A stretch of DNA of 6,756 nt from JBBQIY01 sp964618405 (GCA_964618405.1 CAZUAY010000212.1:1-6756), one strand, 5' to 3'; shown: positions 1-6,640, counted from the stretch's first letter. Program-made: numbers and translations. The notes: a model not told the origin generated them from the letters alone.

Positions 1-1
1 C

Positions 2-127
2 GTTCTTGTTGAAGCCCAAGGATCACCGTTATACTTCGGCAATCCGGATGCCCCCGTGAACGGTTACAGCAAATCCAAACGGACAGGTCAACGGAACGAG
101 GATGCGCCCGTCTCTTATAATCCGTGA
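2..127 (+). CDS. C-terminal end of an unidentified protein (partial, 5' end outside window)
   Basis: One frame stays open from the left edge for 41 codons and stops at TGA (125-127). The other forward frame starting at base 1 hits a stop within four codons. The peptide reads VLVEAQGSPLYFGNPDAPVN and goes on through a lysine/arginine-rich stretch to end in SYNP. Composition and codon use look like an ordinary soluble protein tail, but I recognise no family. It is probably the gene preceding the oxidoreductase/aldolase run and points the same way. A 119-base gap separates it from the next start, longer than any gap inside the run, so it may belong to a separate transcript. With so little sequence visible, a chance open frame cannot be excluded. 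Confidence 0.5.
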   Translation, partial: VLVEAQGSPLYFGNPDAPVNGYSKSKRTGQRNEDAPVSYNP

Positions 128-246
128 AAATCATCATGTTTTTTCCGTGCCGTTATGTTACAATTAGAGTCTTTTGAAAGCTCCAGATCGAAATAAAATG
201 AGGCGAAATAAGATTTTTTAGCAATGAAAAAACAAGGGATCGTAAC
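128..246. other. AT-rich intergenic region ahead of the five-gene run
   Basis: This 119-base gap is clearly richer in A and T than the flanking genes and is the most likely place for a promoter driving the downstream run. Candidate -10 boxes are TACAAT at 159-164 and TAAAAT at 194-199. Neither has a good -35 box at 16-18 bases: TTGAAA at 174-179 lies only 14 bases before the second box. No strong hairpin followed by a T-tract is visible, so I cannot assign a terminator for the preceding gene. A purine-rich AAGGGA (234-239) sits 7 bases before the next ATG and is probably its ribosome binding site. Confidence 0.3.
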
Positions 247-1218
247 ATGAGTAAACCGCTGGTGAAGAATCCGAATGCTATCAAGCTGGGTATGATCGGG
301 ATGACAGACGGGAATGGGCACCCGTATTCCTGGAGTGCCATGTTTAACGGCTATGACCGAGAGCGAATGACTCGAGAATGTCCTTTCCCCGGCATTCCCG
401 TCTACCTGAACAAAGAACCAGAATCGGCTCTAGGGATTCCCGGTGCTGCCGTGACGCACATCTGTTGCACAGGCGATGGCGGTTTCACCGCTGATCACGT
501 TGCAGCATGCTCGCTCATTCCTACGGTGGTAGAGAAGCCTACGGAACTGATCGGGAAGGTGGATGCCGTCATCATCGCCACAGACCGGGGTTCTGAGCAC
601 GTGGAGCGTGCCCGCCCCTTTATTGAGGCAGGACTCCCTGTTTTTATTGACAAGCCCCTTGCGGACAACACGGCGGACTTGGATACGTTCGTCGACTGGG
701 TTGCGGCGGGCAAACCGTTGATGAGCTCCAGCTCGATGCGTTACGCAAAGGAATTCATGCCTTACCGACTCTCTACGCACGAGCTAGGTGAGTTACGGTT
801 TGTCAGCATCACCACCCCAAAAACTTGGGAGCGCTATGGCATTCACGCACTTGAAGCCATGTACCCAATTCTTGGACCTGGATTTATATCGGTTCGCAAC
901 ACCGGCACGGCAGAACGTAACGTCGTGCATCTCAAGCACCGTTGCGGTATTGATGTCGTCGTCGTGGCCATCGCCGACATGTACGGCTCTTTCGGATGTC
1001 TGCAACTCTGCGGAACTGCTGGGAACGTCCAGCTTAAATCGGGAGATAGTTTCTATTCCTTTAAAGCGCAGTTGGTTGCCTTCGTCGACTACTTGCGCAC
1101 GGGCGTGCATCCGTTCCCATTCTCCGAAACCGTTGAGTTGATGCAGCTCGTGATCGCCGGCATTCGCAGCCGAAACGAAGGCGGATGCGAAATCATGCTC
1201 GACGGGGCTTATCAATAA
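247..1218 (+). CDS. Gfo/Idh/MocA-family NAD(P)-dependent oxidoreductase
   Basis: This 323-residue protein has the usual length for Gfo/Idh/MocA enzymes, cytoplasmic NAD(P)-dependent dehydrogenases or reductases acting on sugars and sugar derivatives. The N-terminal half looks like a Rossmann domain: a hydrophobic strand into a glycine-rich turn (KLGMIGMTDGNGHPYSW, 13-29), a strand DAVIIATD (106-113), and FIDKPLAD (133-140), the family's EKP-like motif with Asp for Glu. Lys136-Pro137 is expected to position nicotinamide and substrate. The C-terminal half contains YGIHALEAMYP (197-207), where His200 fits the family's substrate-side histidine. The glycine turn differs from the classic GxGxxG. 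AAGGGA (234-239) lies 7 bases before the ATG and supports this start. It is the first gene of the run, 13 bases before an SDR. The likely role is oxidation or reduction of a sugar or nucleotide sugar; the substrate cannot be told from sequence. Family assignment is firm, function is not. Confidence 0.9.
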   Translation: MSKPLVKNPNAIKLGMIGMTDGNGHPYSWSAMFNGYDRERMTRECPFPGIPVYLNKEPESALGIPGAAVTHICCTGDGGFTADHVAACSLIPTVVEKPTELIGKVDAVIIATDRGSEHVERARPFIEAGLPVFIDKPLADNTADLDTFVDWVAAGKPLMSSSSMRYAKEFMPYRLSTHELGELRFVSITTPKTWERYGIHALEAMYPILGPGFISVRNTGTAERNVVHLKHRCGIDVVVVAIADMYGSFGCLQLCGTAGNVQLKSGDSFYSFKAQLVAFVDYLRTGVHPFPFSETVELMQLVIAGIRSRNEGGCEIMLDGAYQ

Positions 1219-1231
1219 TCAAGGAATAAGT

Positions 1232-2005
1232 ATGCATTTTGATCTTTCTAAAAAAGTAGTATTGGTGGCTGGCGGCGCGGGCTATCTCGGGACTTCGATA
1301 TGCCGGATGCTGGCCGATCAGGGCGCAACAATCGTCATCGCCGATTTAGCAGGTGAACGTGCCCAATCGCTTGCGGCAGAAATTGTTTCCGGTGGTGGCA
1401 AAGCCTATGCGATCCAATTCGATGCAGGCGACGAGTCTGCCTCGAAGGCTGTCGTGGATTACACGGTCTCCGAATGTGGACATCTCGATGTGCTTGTCAA
1501 CGCGACCTGCAAATCAATTGGCAAGGCTGTCGCTGACCTGACCGGAGAAGAGTTCGACCAGGCGAATCGCGTCAATATCACCGGAACTTTTCTGCTGGCT
1601 CGTGAGGCGGCGCGTGTGATTCCCTCGGGCGGCAGCATCGTTCTTTTCGCCTCGATGTACGGGCTCGTTTCACCCGACCCGCGCGTGTATCATCCGCCCA
1701 TGAACCCCAATCCAATCGAATACGGTGTAGCGAAGGCGGGCATTGTTCAGATGGCCAAATATTTGGCTGTCGCTTGGGGTGATAAGGGAATCCGCGTGAA
1801 TGCAATCGCGCCAGGCCCCTTCCCGAACCCCACGATTCAGAAGCAGTACCCCGCTTTTGTGGAACGACTCGCAAACAAAGTTCCGCTGGGCCGTATTGGG
1901 CGGCAAAACGAAATCGCCGGTACCGTCGTTTTTCTAGCCTCCGAAGCGTCGTCCTACATGAGCGGTCAAACCTTGCGGGTGGACGGCGGCTGGACCGCTT
2001 GGTAA
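1232..2005 (+). CDS. Short-chain dehydrogenase/reductase (SDR), first of two in the run
   Basis: This 257-residue protein has classical-SDR length. The dinucleotide site is AGGAGYLG (13-20), a TGGxGxxG-like variant. Asp38 at the end of the second strand (IVIADL) usually signals NAD(H) preference. VNAT (89-92) stands where NNAG is usual. The catalytic set is complete: Asn115, Ser141 (FASMYG), Tyr164 and Lys168 (YGVAK). The C-terminal RVDGGWTAW is typical of the family. The Ser-Tyr spacing is 23 residues, against about 13 in most classical SDRs, because of a proline-rich insert (SPDPRVYHPPMNPNP). The second SDR of this run has a similar insert. The ATG has AAGGAA (1221-1226) five bases upstream. 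It probably oxidises a hydroxyl or reduces a keto group on a sugar intermediate shared with its neighbours. From memory, SDRs with this insert occur in surface-polysaccharide and nonulosonic-acid loci, but I could not check this. Confidence 0.92.
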   Translation: MHFDLSKKVVLVAGGAGYLGTSICRMLADQGATIVIADLAGERAQSLAAEIVSGGGKAYAIQFDAGDESASKAVVDYTVSECGHLDVLVNATCKSIGKAVADLTGEEFDQANRVNITGTFLLAREAARVIPSGGSIVLFASMYGLVSPDPRVYHPPMNPNPIEYGVAKAGIVQMAKYLAVAWGDKGIRVNAIAPGPFPNPTIQKQYPAFVERLANKVPLGRIGRQNEIAGTVVFLASEASSYMSGQTLRVDGGWTAW

Positions 2006-2040
2006 CAACAATCATCAACCATCAAAAAATAAAAAATAAA

Positions 2041-2862
2041 ATGAGTACACCTAAGCAAAAAATGCGTCCCAGCCGCGTACTGGCAAAACTTCGGGCAGGA
2101 GAGATCGTGAACTGCTTCAAAATGAACCTGTCCGATGCCCGAGCGGTAGAGATTGCGGCGCTAGCAGGTTTCGACTGTATATGGCTAGACATGGAGCACG
2201 TGGGCAATGACCTGAGCGCCATTGAGAATGGAATTTGGGCAGCCAAAAGCCAGAACACCGACGTGATGGTGCGCGTCTCGCGGGGTGGCTACAGCGACTA
2301 TGTCCGTCCGCTGGAAATGGATGCTGCTGGCATCATGGTTCCGCATATCATGAACTTGGAAGACGCCAAGGCCGTGGTGCGAATGACGCGTTTCCACCCG
2401 ATCGGGCGTCGTCCGGCTGATGGCGGTAATGCGGATGGTGCTTATTGCAAAATCGACTTTAAAGACTACATCAAACAGGCCAACGAGCAACGCTTCGTCG
2501 TGGTGCAGATTGAAGACCCGGAACCTCTCGCAGAGTTGGACGCCATAGCGGCACTCCCCGGAATCGATATGCTCTTTTTCGGACCTGGCGATTTTAGCCA
2601 TGGCATTGGCGCACCTGCTGTTTGGGACGATCCTCGTCTATTGGATGCCCGACGCCGTGTCGCGGCAGCGGCAGCAGCGCATGGCAAGTTCGCTGGAACC
2701 GTTGCCTCGGCTGGAAATTTAGACGAGTTAATTGCGATGGGCTACCAGTTCCTGTCCATGGGAGCCGACGTCATCGCCCTCTCACAATACTGCTCGCAAA
2801 CCCTAGCAGAATTCACCAAGCGGCCTGCGGTGGCGCCCCAAGGTATCTACGTAGCCAAATAA
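2041..2862 (+). CDS. HpcH/HpaI-family class II aldolase (2-keto-3-deoxy acid type)
   Basis: This 273-residue protein matches the HpcH/HpaI aldolase family (HpaI, GarL, RhmA/YfaU relatives), metal-dependent enzymes that reversibly join pyruvate to an aldehyde to form a 2-keto-3-deoxy acid. Key residues are visible: His53 in WLDMEH (48-53), Arg78 in MVRVS (76-80), metal ligands Glu158 in VVQIED (154-159) and Asp184 in FFGPGDFS (179-186), and the barrel strand GIMVPH (97-102). Their spacing closely follows HpaI His45, Arg70, Glu149 and Asp175. The loop after RFHPIGRR (117-124) is unlike the usual lid, so the aldehyde substrate may differ. I chose the ATG at 2041. A TTG in frame at 1999 would overlap the preceding SDR and add a lysine/asparagine-rich tail. 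An ATG at 2062 is also possible. None has a clear Shine-Dalgarno site. It is the only carbon-carbon bond enzyme in the run and likely its core step. Confidence 0.92.
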   Translation: MSTPKQKMRPSRVLAKLRAGEIVNCFKMNLSDARAVEIAALAGFDCIWLDMEHVGNDLSAIENGIWAAKSQNTDVMVRVSRGGYSDYVRPLEMDAAGIMVPHIMNLEDAKAVVRMTRFHPIGRRPADGGNADGAYCKIDFKDYIKQANEQRFVVVQIEDPEPLAELDAIAALPGIDMLFFGPGDFSHGIGAPAVWDDPRLLDARRRVAAAAAAHGKFAGTVASAGNLDELIAMGYQFLSMGADVIALSQYCSQTLAEFTKRPAVAPQGIYVAK

Positions 2863-2867
2863 GGAGG
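2861..2867 (+). promoter_or_regulatory. Strong ribosome binding site for the GTG start at 2875
   Basis: AAGGAGG overlaps the last two bases of the aldolase stop codon and ends seven bases before the GTG at 2875. It is the best Shine-Dalgarno match in the run and supports a GTG start for the second SDR. Its overlap with the upstream stop suggests translational coupling. Confidence 0.8.
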
Positions 2868-2874
2868 ATCACCC

Positions 2875-3660
2875 GTGACAGTTCTTGAAAGTTTTTCCCT
2901 CAAAGGCAAAGTTGCACTCCTGACGGGGGGTGCAGGCATGTATGGGCGCCAAATTGCCGAGGCGTTAGCCGAAGCGGGCGCAACGACCTACCTCGCCTCT
3001 CGCAATCTCGCTGAGCTAGAGAAAGTCGCCGCGGAGCTTCGCGCCGCAGGCGGCGATGTAACTGCGTTGAAATTCGATTTGGAAGACGAAGCCTCTATCC
3101 ATGAGCTTGTCGAAACGATCAAACGCCGCTCAGGGCGTCTGGACGTCCTCGTCAACAATGCCGTTACCCGCTGTGCGTGCGCGAGTTGGGACCAGCCGAT
3201 GAAAACGTTTGACGAAAGCCTTCGTATTAACGCCTCTGCCTTATTCTGTCTGACGCGACTTGCCGCTGACGAAATGAAAAAAACAGGTAGCGGCTCCGTT
3301 ATTAACATCGGCTCCTACATGGGTTTGCTAGGCCCCAATCCGACCAACTACGTCGGTACGGATATGATGAAAACGCCATCGCCAATCTATTTCTTCGAGA
3401 AGGGAGGCATGGTGAACTTCACTCGCTTTGCTGCGAGCGTGCTGGGGCCGCTTGGCATTCGTGTCAACGCGATTCATCCTGGGGGGCTGACGGGGAATCA
3501 ACCCGCCGCTTTCGTCGAAAACTACTCCGCCAACACCATGCTGGGGCGATTAGCGAATGCAACGGACTTGAAAGGCATCATCGTCTTCCTAGCATCCCAG
3601 GCGTCGGCCTATTTGACGGGAACAAACATTCCCGTGGATGGTGGCTATACAGCGAAATGA
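2875..3660 (+). CDS. Short-chain dehydrogenase/reductase (SDR), second of two in the run
   Basis: This 261-residue SDR starts at GTG behind the strong AAGGAGG site. The dinucleotide motif is TGGAGMYG (17-24). The second strand ends in LASRN, so Ser42 and Arg43 stand where the first SDR has Asp38, a pattern usually linked to NADP(H). VNNA (93-96) is canonical. The catalytic residues are Asn119, Ser147 (NIGSYMG), Tyr172 and Lys176 (YFFEK), and the C-terminus is PVDGGYTAK. Ser147 and Tyr172 are 25 residues apart, with an insert containing GPNPTNY, parallel to the first SDR (GLVSPDPRVY). The two are clearly related paralogues but differ in many positions, so a recent duplication is unlikely. It lies 12 bases after the aldolase, and its stop overlaps an ATG of the next frame. 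It probably catalyses a redox step on the same sugar intermediate as its neighbours, perhaps opposite in direction to the first SDR (inference from cofactor residues only). Confidence 0.92.
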   Translation: MTVLESFSLKGKVALLTGGAGMYGRQIAEALAEAGATTYLASRNLAELEKVAAELRAAGGDVTALKFDLEDEASIHELVETIKRRSGRLDVLVNNAVTRCACASWDQPMKTFDESLRINASALFCLTRLAADEMKKTGSGSVINIGSYMGLLGPNPTNYVGTDMMKTPSPIYFFEKGGMVNFTRFAASVLGPLGIRVNAIHPGGLTGNQPAAFVENYSANTMLGRLANATDLKGIIVFLASQASAYLTGTNIPVDGGYTAK

Positions 3661-3664
3661 GGAA
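3658..3664 (+). promoter_or_regulatory. Ribosome binding site that decides the aldo/keto reductase start
   Basis: TGAGGAA spans the SDR stop codon. Its GAGGA core (3659-3663) ends five bases before the ATG at 3669. The alternative ATG at 3657, which overlaps the stop as ATGA, has no purine-rich site upstream. I therefore prefer 3669. Confidence 0.6.
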
Positions 3665-3668
3665 CACC

Positions 3669-4556
3669 ATGGAAGCATCTAGAATCGTCCTCGGTACCGT
3701 GCAGTTTGGATTGGCCTACGGCATTGCAAACGTTCACGGAAAGCCCACGCTTGAAACGGTTTGTGAAATCCTCAAAACCGCTTATGATGGCGGTATCCGA
3801 ACCTTGGATACTGCGGCGGCGTATGGCGACAGCGAAAGGGTGTTGGGGCAGGCGTTGGCGAAGCTCGGACTTGCTAACAAGCTGTCGGTTGTCAGCAAGA
3901 TTCCGACGATGAAAGTTCAGACGGATGCTGAGGCGGCGACGTTTATTGAGAACACCATCACGACGTCGCTCAAGCGCTTGGGCGTCGATCAGCTTTCCGC
4001 CTGTCTGCTTCACAACGAAAACGATATTCGATACCTGCCGCTCCTGGAAGACATGGTTGGCAAAGGACTCATCGGTGAGGCCGGCGTGTCACTCGACACG
4101 GCTCAATTTATTCGGGAAGGTGCATCAGCCCGCTGCGTGCAATTACCTTGCAACATTCTCGATCGGCGTTTCGACGCCTTTTGGCCGCTGGCGAAGGCGC
4201 ACGGGACGCATGTGTTTTCGAGAAGCGTCTATCTTCAGGGGTTGCTGCTCATGCCCGAGGATAAGATCATACCTAAGCTAGCGACGGTCGTGGTGCCCAT
4301 TCGACACGCCTTAACGACAATCGCCCGTGAGGCGGGTTTCACGCTGCCCGAACTCTGCATGCGCTTTGTGCTGTCGAACCCAGCCATCGCAAGCGTACTC
4401 GTCGGTGTGGACACGGCAGAGCAGCTCCAGGAGAATCTGCGAGCGGCGGCCCCGGGACCGCTTTCATCCGATCTCCTCAGACGCGTGAATGCTGCCGTTC
4501 CCGAACTCCCAGAAGCGATTGTGCGACCCGTGCTTTGGGCTCTAAAATATCAATGA
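3669..4556 (+). CDS. Aldo/keto reductase
   Basis: This 295-residue protein (299 if begun at 3657) belongs to the aldo/keto reductase superfamily, (β/α)8-barrel enzymes that use NAD(P)H to interconvert carbonyls and alcohols. It opens with IVLGTVQFGLAYGIAN (6-21), a form I associate with the surface-sugar branch of the family. The catalytic tetrad is complete: Asp47 and Tyr52 (TLDTAAAYGDSE), Lys77 (VSKI) and His115 (LLHN). Near the C-terminus, SVLVGVDTAEQLQEN matches the cofactor-binding end of the barrel. The 3669 start places the first strand at the N-terminus as usual and has a good ribosome binding site. The gene directly follows the second SDR, so translation is probably coupled. Its last 7 bases overlap the end of the opposite-strand membrane gene. 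It likely reduces a keto or aldehyde sugar intermediate; the substrate is unknown. Confidence 0.92.
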   Translation: MEASRIVLGTVQFGLAYGIANVHGKPTLETVCEILKTAYDGGIRTLDTAAAYGDSERVLGQALAKLGLANKLSVVSKIPTMKVQTDAEAATFIENTITTSLKRLGVDQLSACLLHNENDIRYLPLLEDMVGKGLIGEAGVSLDTAQFIREGASARCVQLPCNILDRRFDAFWPLAKAHGTHVFSRSVYLQGLLLMPEDKIIPKLATVVVPIRHALTTIAREAGFTLPELCMRFVLSNPAIASVLVGVDTAEQLQENLRAAAPGPLSSDLLRRVNAAVPELPEAIVRPVLWALKYQ

Positions 4557-6613
4557 TGAAACGTGCCGTCGACGTTTGGTTTTAGAGGATGCCATTTGGG
4601 GCGGTAGCCAATCGTAATCTGTTTATTCCCATTTGGCTTGATGGCGATGAACACGAGATTCCCATCGACATCAAACGGCATAATTTCCGCACCAGACGTG
4701 CGACAGAAGAGGCCATCACGCCAGTTGTAGCGAATGACTACGCTGTCGGCATTCGCGTCATCGGGGAAGATCTCGATTTGATTTTCTTTCGCCTCGACGC
4801 GTCCTGATCCTCTATAGAAGCGAGTTGGGTTCACCACATCAATGACCTTGAAGAGGTCGATGGTGCTACTCTGCATGCGCAGGGTATGGACGGGTTGAAA
4901 GTGTTCCGGGGTTCGCTTAAAAACATTGCGCCAATATTCTTCGGCGACGGCCCAGTGCGTGATGCCGTAAGCCTTAGAAAAGGCCACCACGCCTTCGATC
5001 GATTTTCTGTAGGGTGCCGGTGGATAGGCGTATTGAATCAGTCCTTTGGGGTAACTATAGTAGTCATCGGCCATCATTTCCCGATTCGTCAAAATCGGTA
5101 AGAAGGTAGGCTTTCCCCATTCATAACGCCAGTCAGTTGCTCCGGCGAAAGCGAGACGTGCCTCTTCGGGTACTTCACGGCGGACAACCGACACAAATTC
5201 AGAAACGCTGTCCTGTGCGGGCCACATTTTGAAACCTGCTGCGTTACCACAATGTGCGATAGCGATGCGGAGGCCGAGAACGAGCAGAGCAAGGACGATG
5301 CCTCGCGCGGCGAACACAAGCGGACGCCGGTGGGTAAACTTACGCGAGAAAAGTCGGCCAATCTCGATGGCTGCGGGCAAGATGCAAACCATCGCAAGGG
5401 AGATTGCCATGCGGTCGAGCTGTGACTGCCGTTTCCAGCCGATACTAAGCGTGATGAGCGTGAGTGGGGCAATGAGCGCCAGCAAGAAGCGACGTTGATT
5501 CCGACGGAAGCGAAAACAGACGGCAAACAAGCCAGAAAAGATGATGAGCGGATGCCATTCCTGCAAACGGCGAAAAAACTGTTGCAGCGCCACATGAGCC
5601 ATTTGAATCTGCGTCTCTGATATCTCGCCCCCACCGACATGCTTCAGAATTCCGCGGCACGGGAAAAGCGTGACCCAAAGCCATGGCGAGAGCAAGACAA
5701 GCGCTATCACACCTGCGGAGAACAGGACAATGAATTGCCGCCGAGTCCAGTGCTTGAAGTTCAAGAGCCATCCGAGTCCTACGCCGACACAAACAAAGAC
5801 ACCAGGCGACCAGATGCAGACAAGCCAGGCGAGGATGCCCAAAGCCAGCGCCGTCGCCATTCCACCGCGGCGGAGTACGACGATCCGCCAACCCAACGCG
5901 GCAACGGGCAGAGAAAGCATAGACGAGACCATTGCGCCAACATTGCCGGACTGCCAGAAGAACAAGAACATCGCTCGCGTGGCGGCACAAAGTAGAATTC
6001 CGCCTGCGATTGCGCCAGGCCATTTCACGGCCGCCGCACGCAAGGAGAAAACTCCAATCCACGGAAAACCAATCATCAGCCAGAAGAAGAGCGCTCCGCC
6101 GTAGAACGTCTCAATGTCGAATAATTTGAGCAGCGGAAGATTCAACAGTCCAAAATTCTGCGCACCGCTCGTTACACCGATGAAATGCTCAATCCCCCCG
6201 TTCCACCAGGGGTCGTAGCTTCCCAACGCAAACGGAAAAACCTTACCAAATTCGCGAACACGGAACATGAAGGCGGGATGATCAATTCCTTGTGGGAATG
6301 TTCCAAAAATTAGGTCTTGAGCCGCGATCAAGGCCGCAACTTGTCCCACCCCAAGTATAATGCCGAGAAAAATGGCCAGATGCTTTTCAGTGCTTTTTTT
6401 AAAGATGGCAAATAAAATGGTGGCGAACGAAGCGAGAACGGCAAAGTCGAGAACAACATTGCTAAACCATGGCTTGAGTCCGACAGTCCACTGCCCCATC
6501 TGGGTGCTCCATGCCTGTCCGTTGCCAAGATAAAGCATCCAAAAAACGCACAGTGCGGGCGAAAGAAAGGCGAGGTAGGGGCTAACGGTAGATCTGAAAT
6601 GCTTGACGTTCAT
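4550..6613 (-). CDS. Large polytopic membrane protein, GT-C/YfhO-like (putative glycosyltransferase-type)
   Basis: This 687-residue protein has about 12 hydrophobic segments, roughly at 11-30, 51-71, 78-104, 171-190, 199-220, 225-247, 252-284, 293-317, 354-368, 375-392, 401-418 and 431-453, then a soluble tail of about 230 residues. After the third segment comes a long loop with DHPAFMFRVREF (111-122) and YDPWWNGG (133-140). Acidic residues and conserved aromatics in this first large outer loop recall GT-C glycosyltransferases and the YfhO or '6-pyruvoyl-tetrahydropterin synthase-related' membrane families. Asp111 and Asp134 are the candidates for catalytic or metal-binding residues. The tail looks beta-rich near its end (IEIFPDD, VVIRYNW, ITIGYRP). 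The start has GGAGAG (6623-6628) nine bases upstream. The gene is convergent with the oxidoreductase run. A transferase moving a sugar from a lipid carrier at the outer face of the inner membrane is plausible, but the exact family and any catalytic role are uncertain. Confidence 0.8.
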   Translation of the reverse strand: MNVKHFRSTVSPYLAFLSPALCVFWMLYLGNGQAWSTQMGQWTVGLKPWFSNVVLDFAVLASFATILFAIFKKSTEKHLAIFLGIILGVGQVAALIAAQDLIFGTFPQGIDHPAFMFRVREFGKVFPFALGSYDPWWNGGIEHFIGVTSGAQNFGLLNLPLLKLFDIETFYGGALFFWLMIGFPWIGVFSLRAAAVKWPGAIAGGILLCAATRAMFLFFWQSGNVGAMVSSMLSLPVAALGWRIVVLRRGGMATALALGILAWLVCIWSPGVFVCVGVGLGWLLNFKHWTRRQFIVLFSAGVIALVLLSPWLWVTLFPCRGILKHVGGGEISETQIQMAHVALQQFFRRLQEWHPLIIFSGLFAVCFRFRRNQRRFLLALIAPLTLITLSIGWKRQSQLDRMAISLAMVCILPAAIEIGRLFSRKFTHRRPLVFAARGIVLALLVLGLRIAIAHCGNAAGFKMWPAQDSVSEFVSVVRREVPEEARLAFAGATDWRYEWGKPTFLPILTNREMMADDYYSYPKGLIQYAYPPAPYRKSIEGVVAFSKAYGITHWAVAEEYWRNVFKRTPEHFQPVHTLRMQSSTIDLFKVIDVVNPTRFYRGSGRVEAKENQIEIFPDDANADSVVIRYNWRDGLFCRTSGAEIMPFDVDGNLVFIAIKPNGNKQITIGYRPKWHPLKPNVDGTFHH

Positions 6614-6640
6614 TGATCAGGACTCTCCAAGTGAGTTACG

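Noticed and set aside
174..199. TTGAAA and TAAAAT as a sigma70 promoter for the run
   Set aside because: Each box is a good match, but the 14-base spacer is too short for a normal promoter.
224..250. Eight-codon mini-ORF (MKKQGIVT) whose stop overlaps the first ATG of the run
   Set aside because: It has no ribosome binding site and no leader-peptide features such as repeated regulatory codons or an attenuator hairpin. It is most likely chance.
951..968. GTC triplet run in the Gfo/Idh gene as a simple-sequence repeat
   Set aside because: Only about four units, in frame, encoding a valine-rich strand (VVVVA) expected in a beta-strand.
793..1215. Antisense open frame opposite the Gfo/Idh gene (793-1215, -)
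   Set aside because: It shows no motif, no ribosome binding site and no independent signal; it is a shadow of the real gene.
1999..2040. TTG at 1999 as the aldolase start
   Set aside because: It would overlap the preceding SDR, lacks a ribosome binding site, and adds a 14-residue stretch unlike the family N-terminus.
3657..3668. ATG at 3657 (ATGA overlap) as the aldo/keto reductase start
   Set aside because: No purine-rich site precedes it, whereas GAGGA is well placed for the ATG at 3669. The extra four residues carry no family signal. It is not fully excluded, since a stop-start overlap can reinitiate.
5445..6062. Long alternative frames inside the membrane protein gene, such as 5445-6062 (-) and 5639-6104 (+)
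   Set aside because: They are low-complexity, cysteine- or arginine-rich translations with no domain signal, lying inside a gene with a clear membrane-protein pattern.
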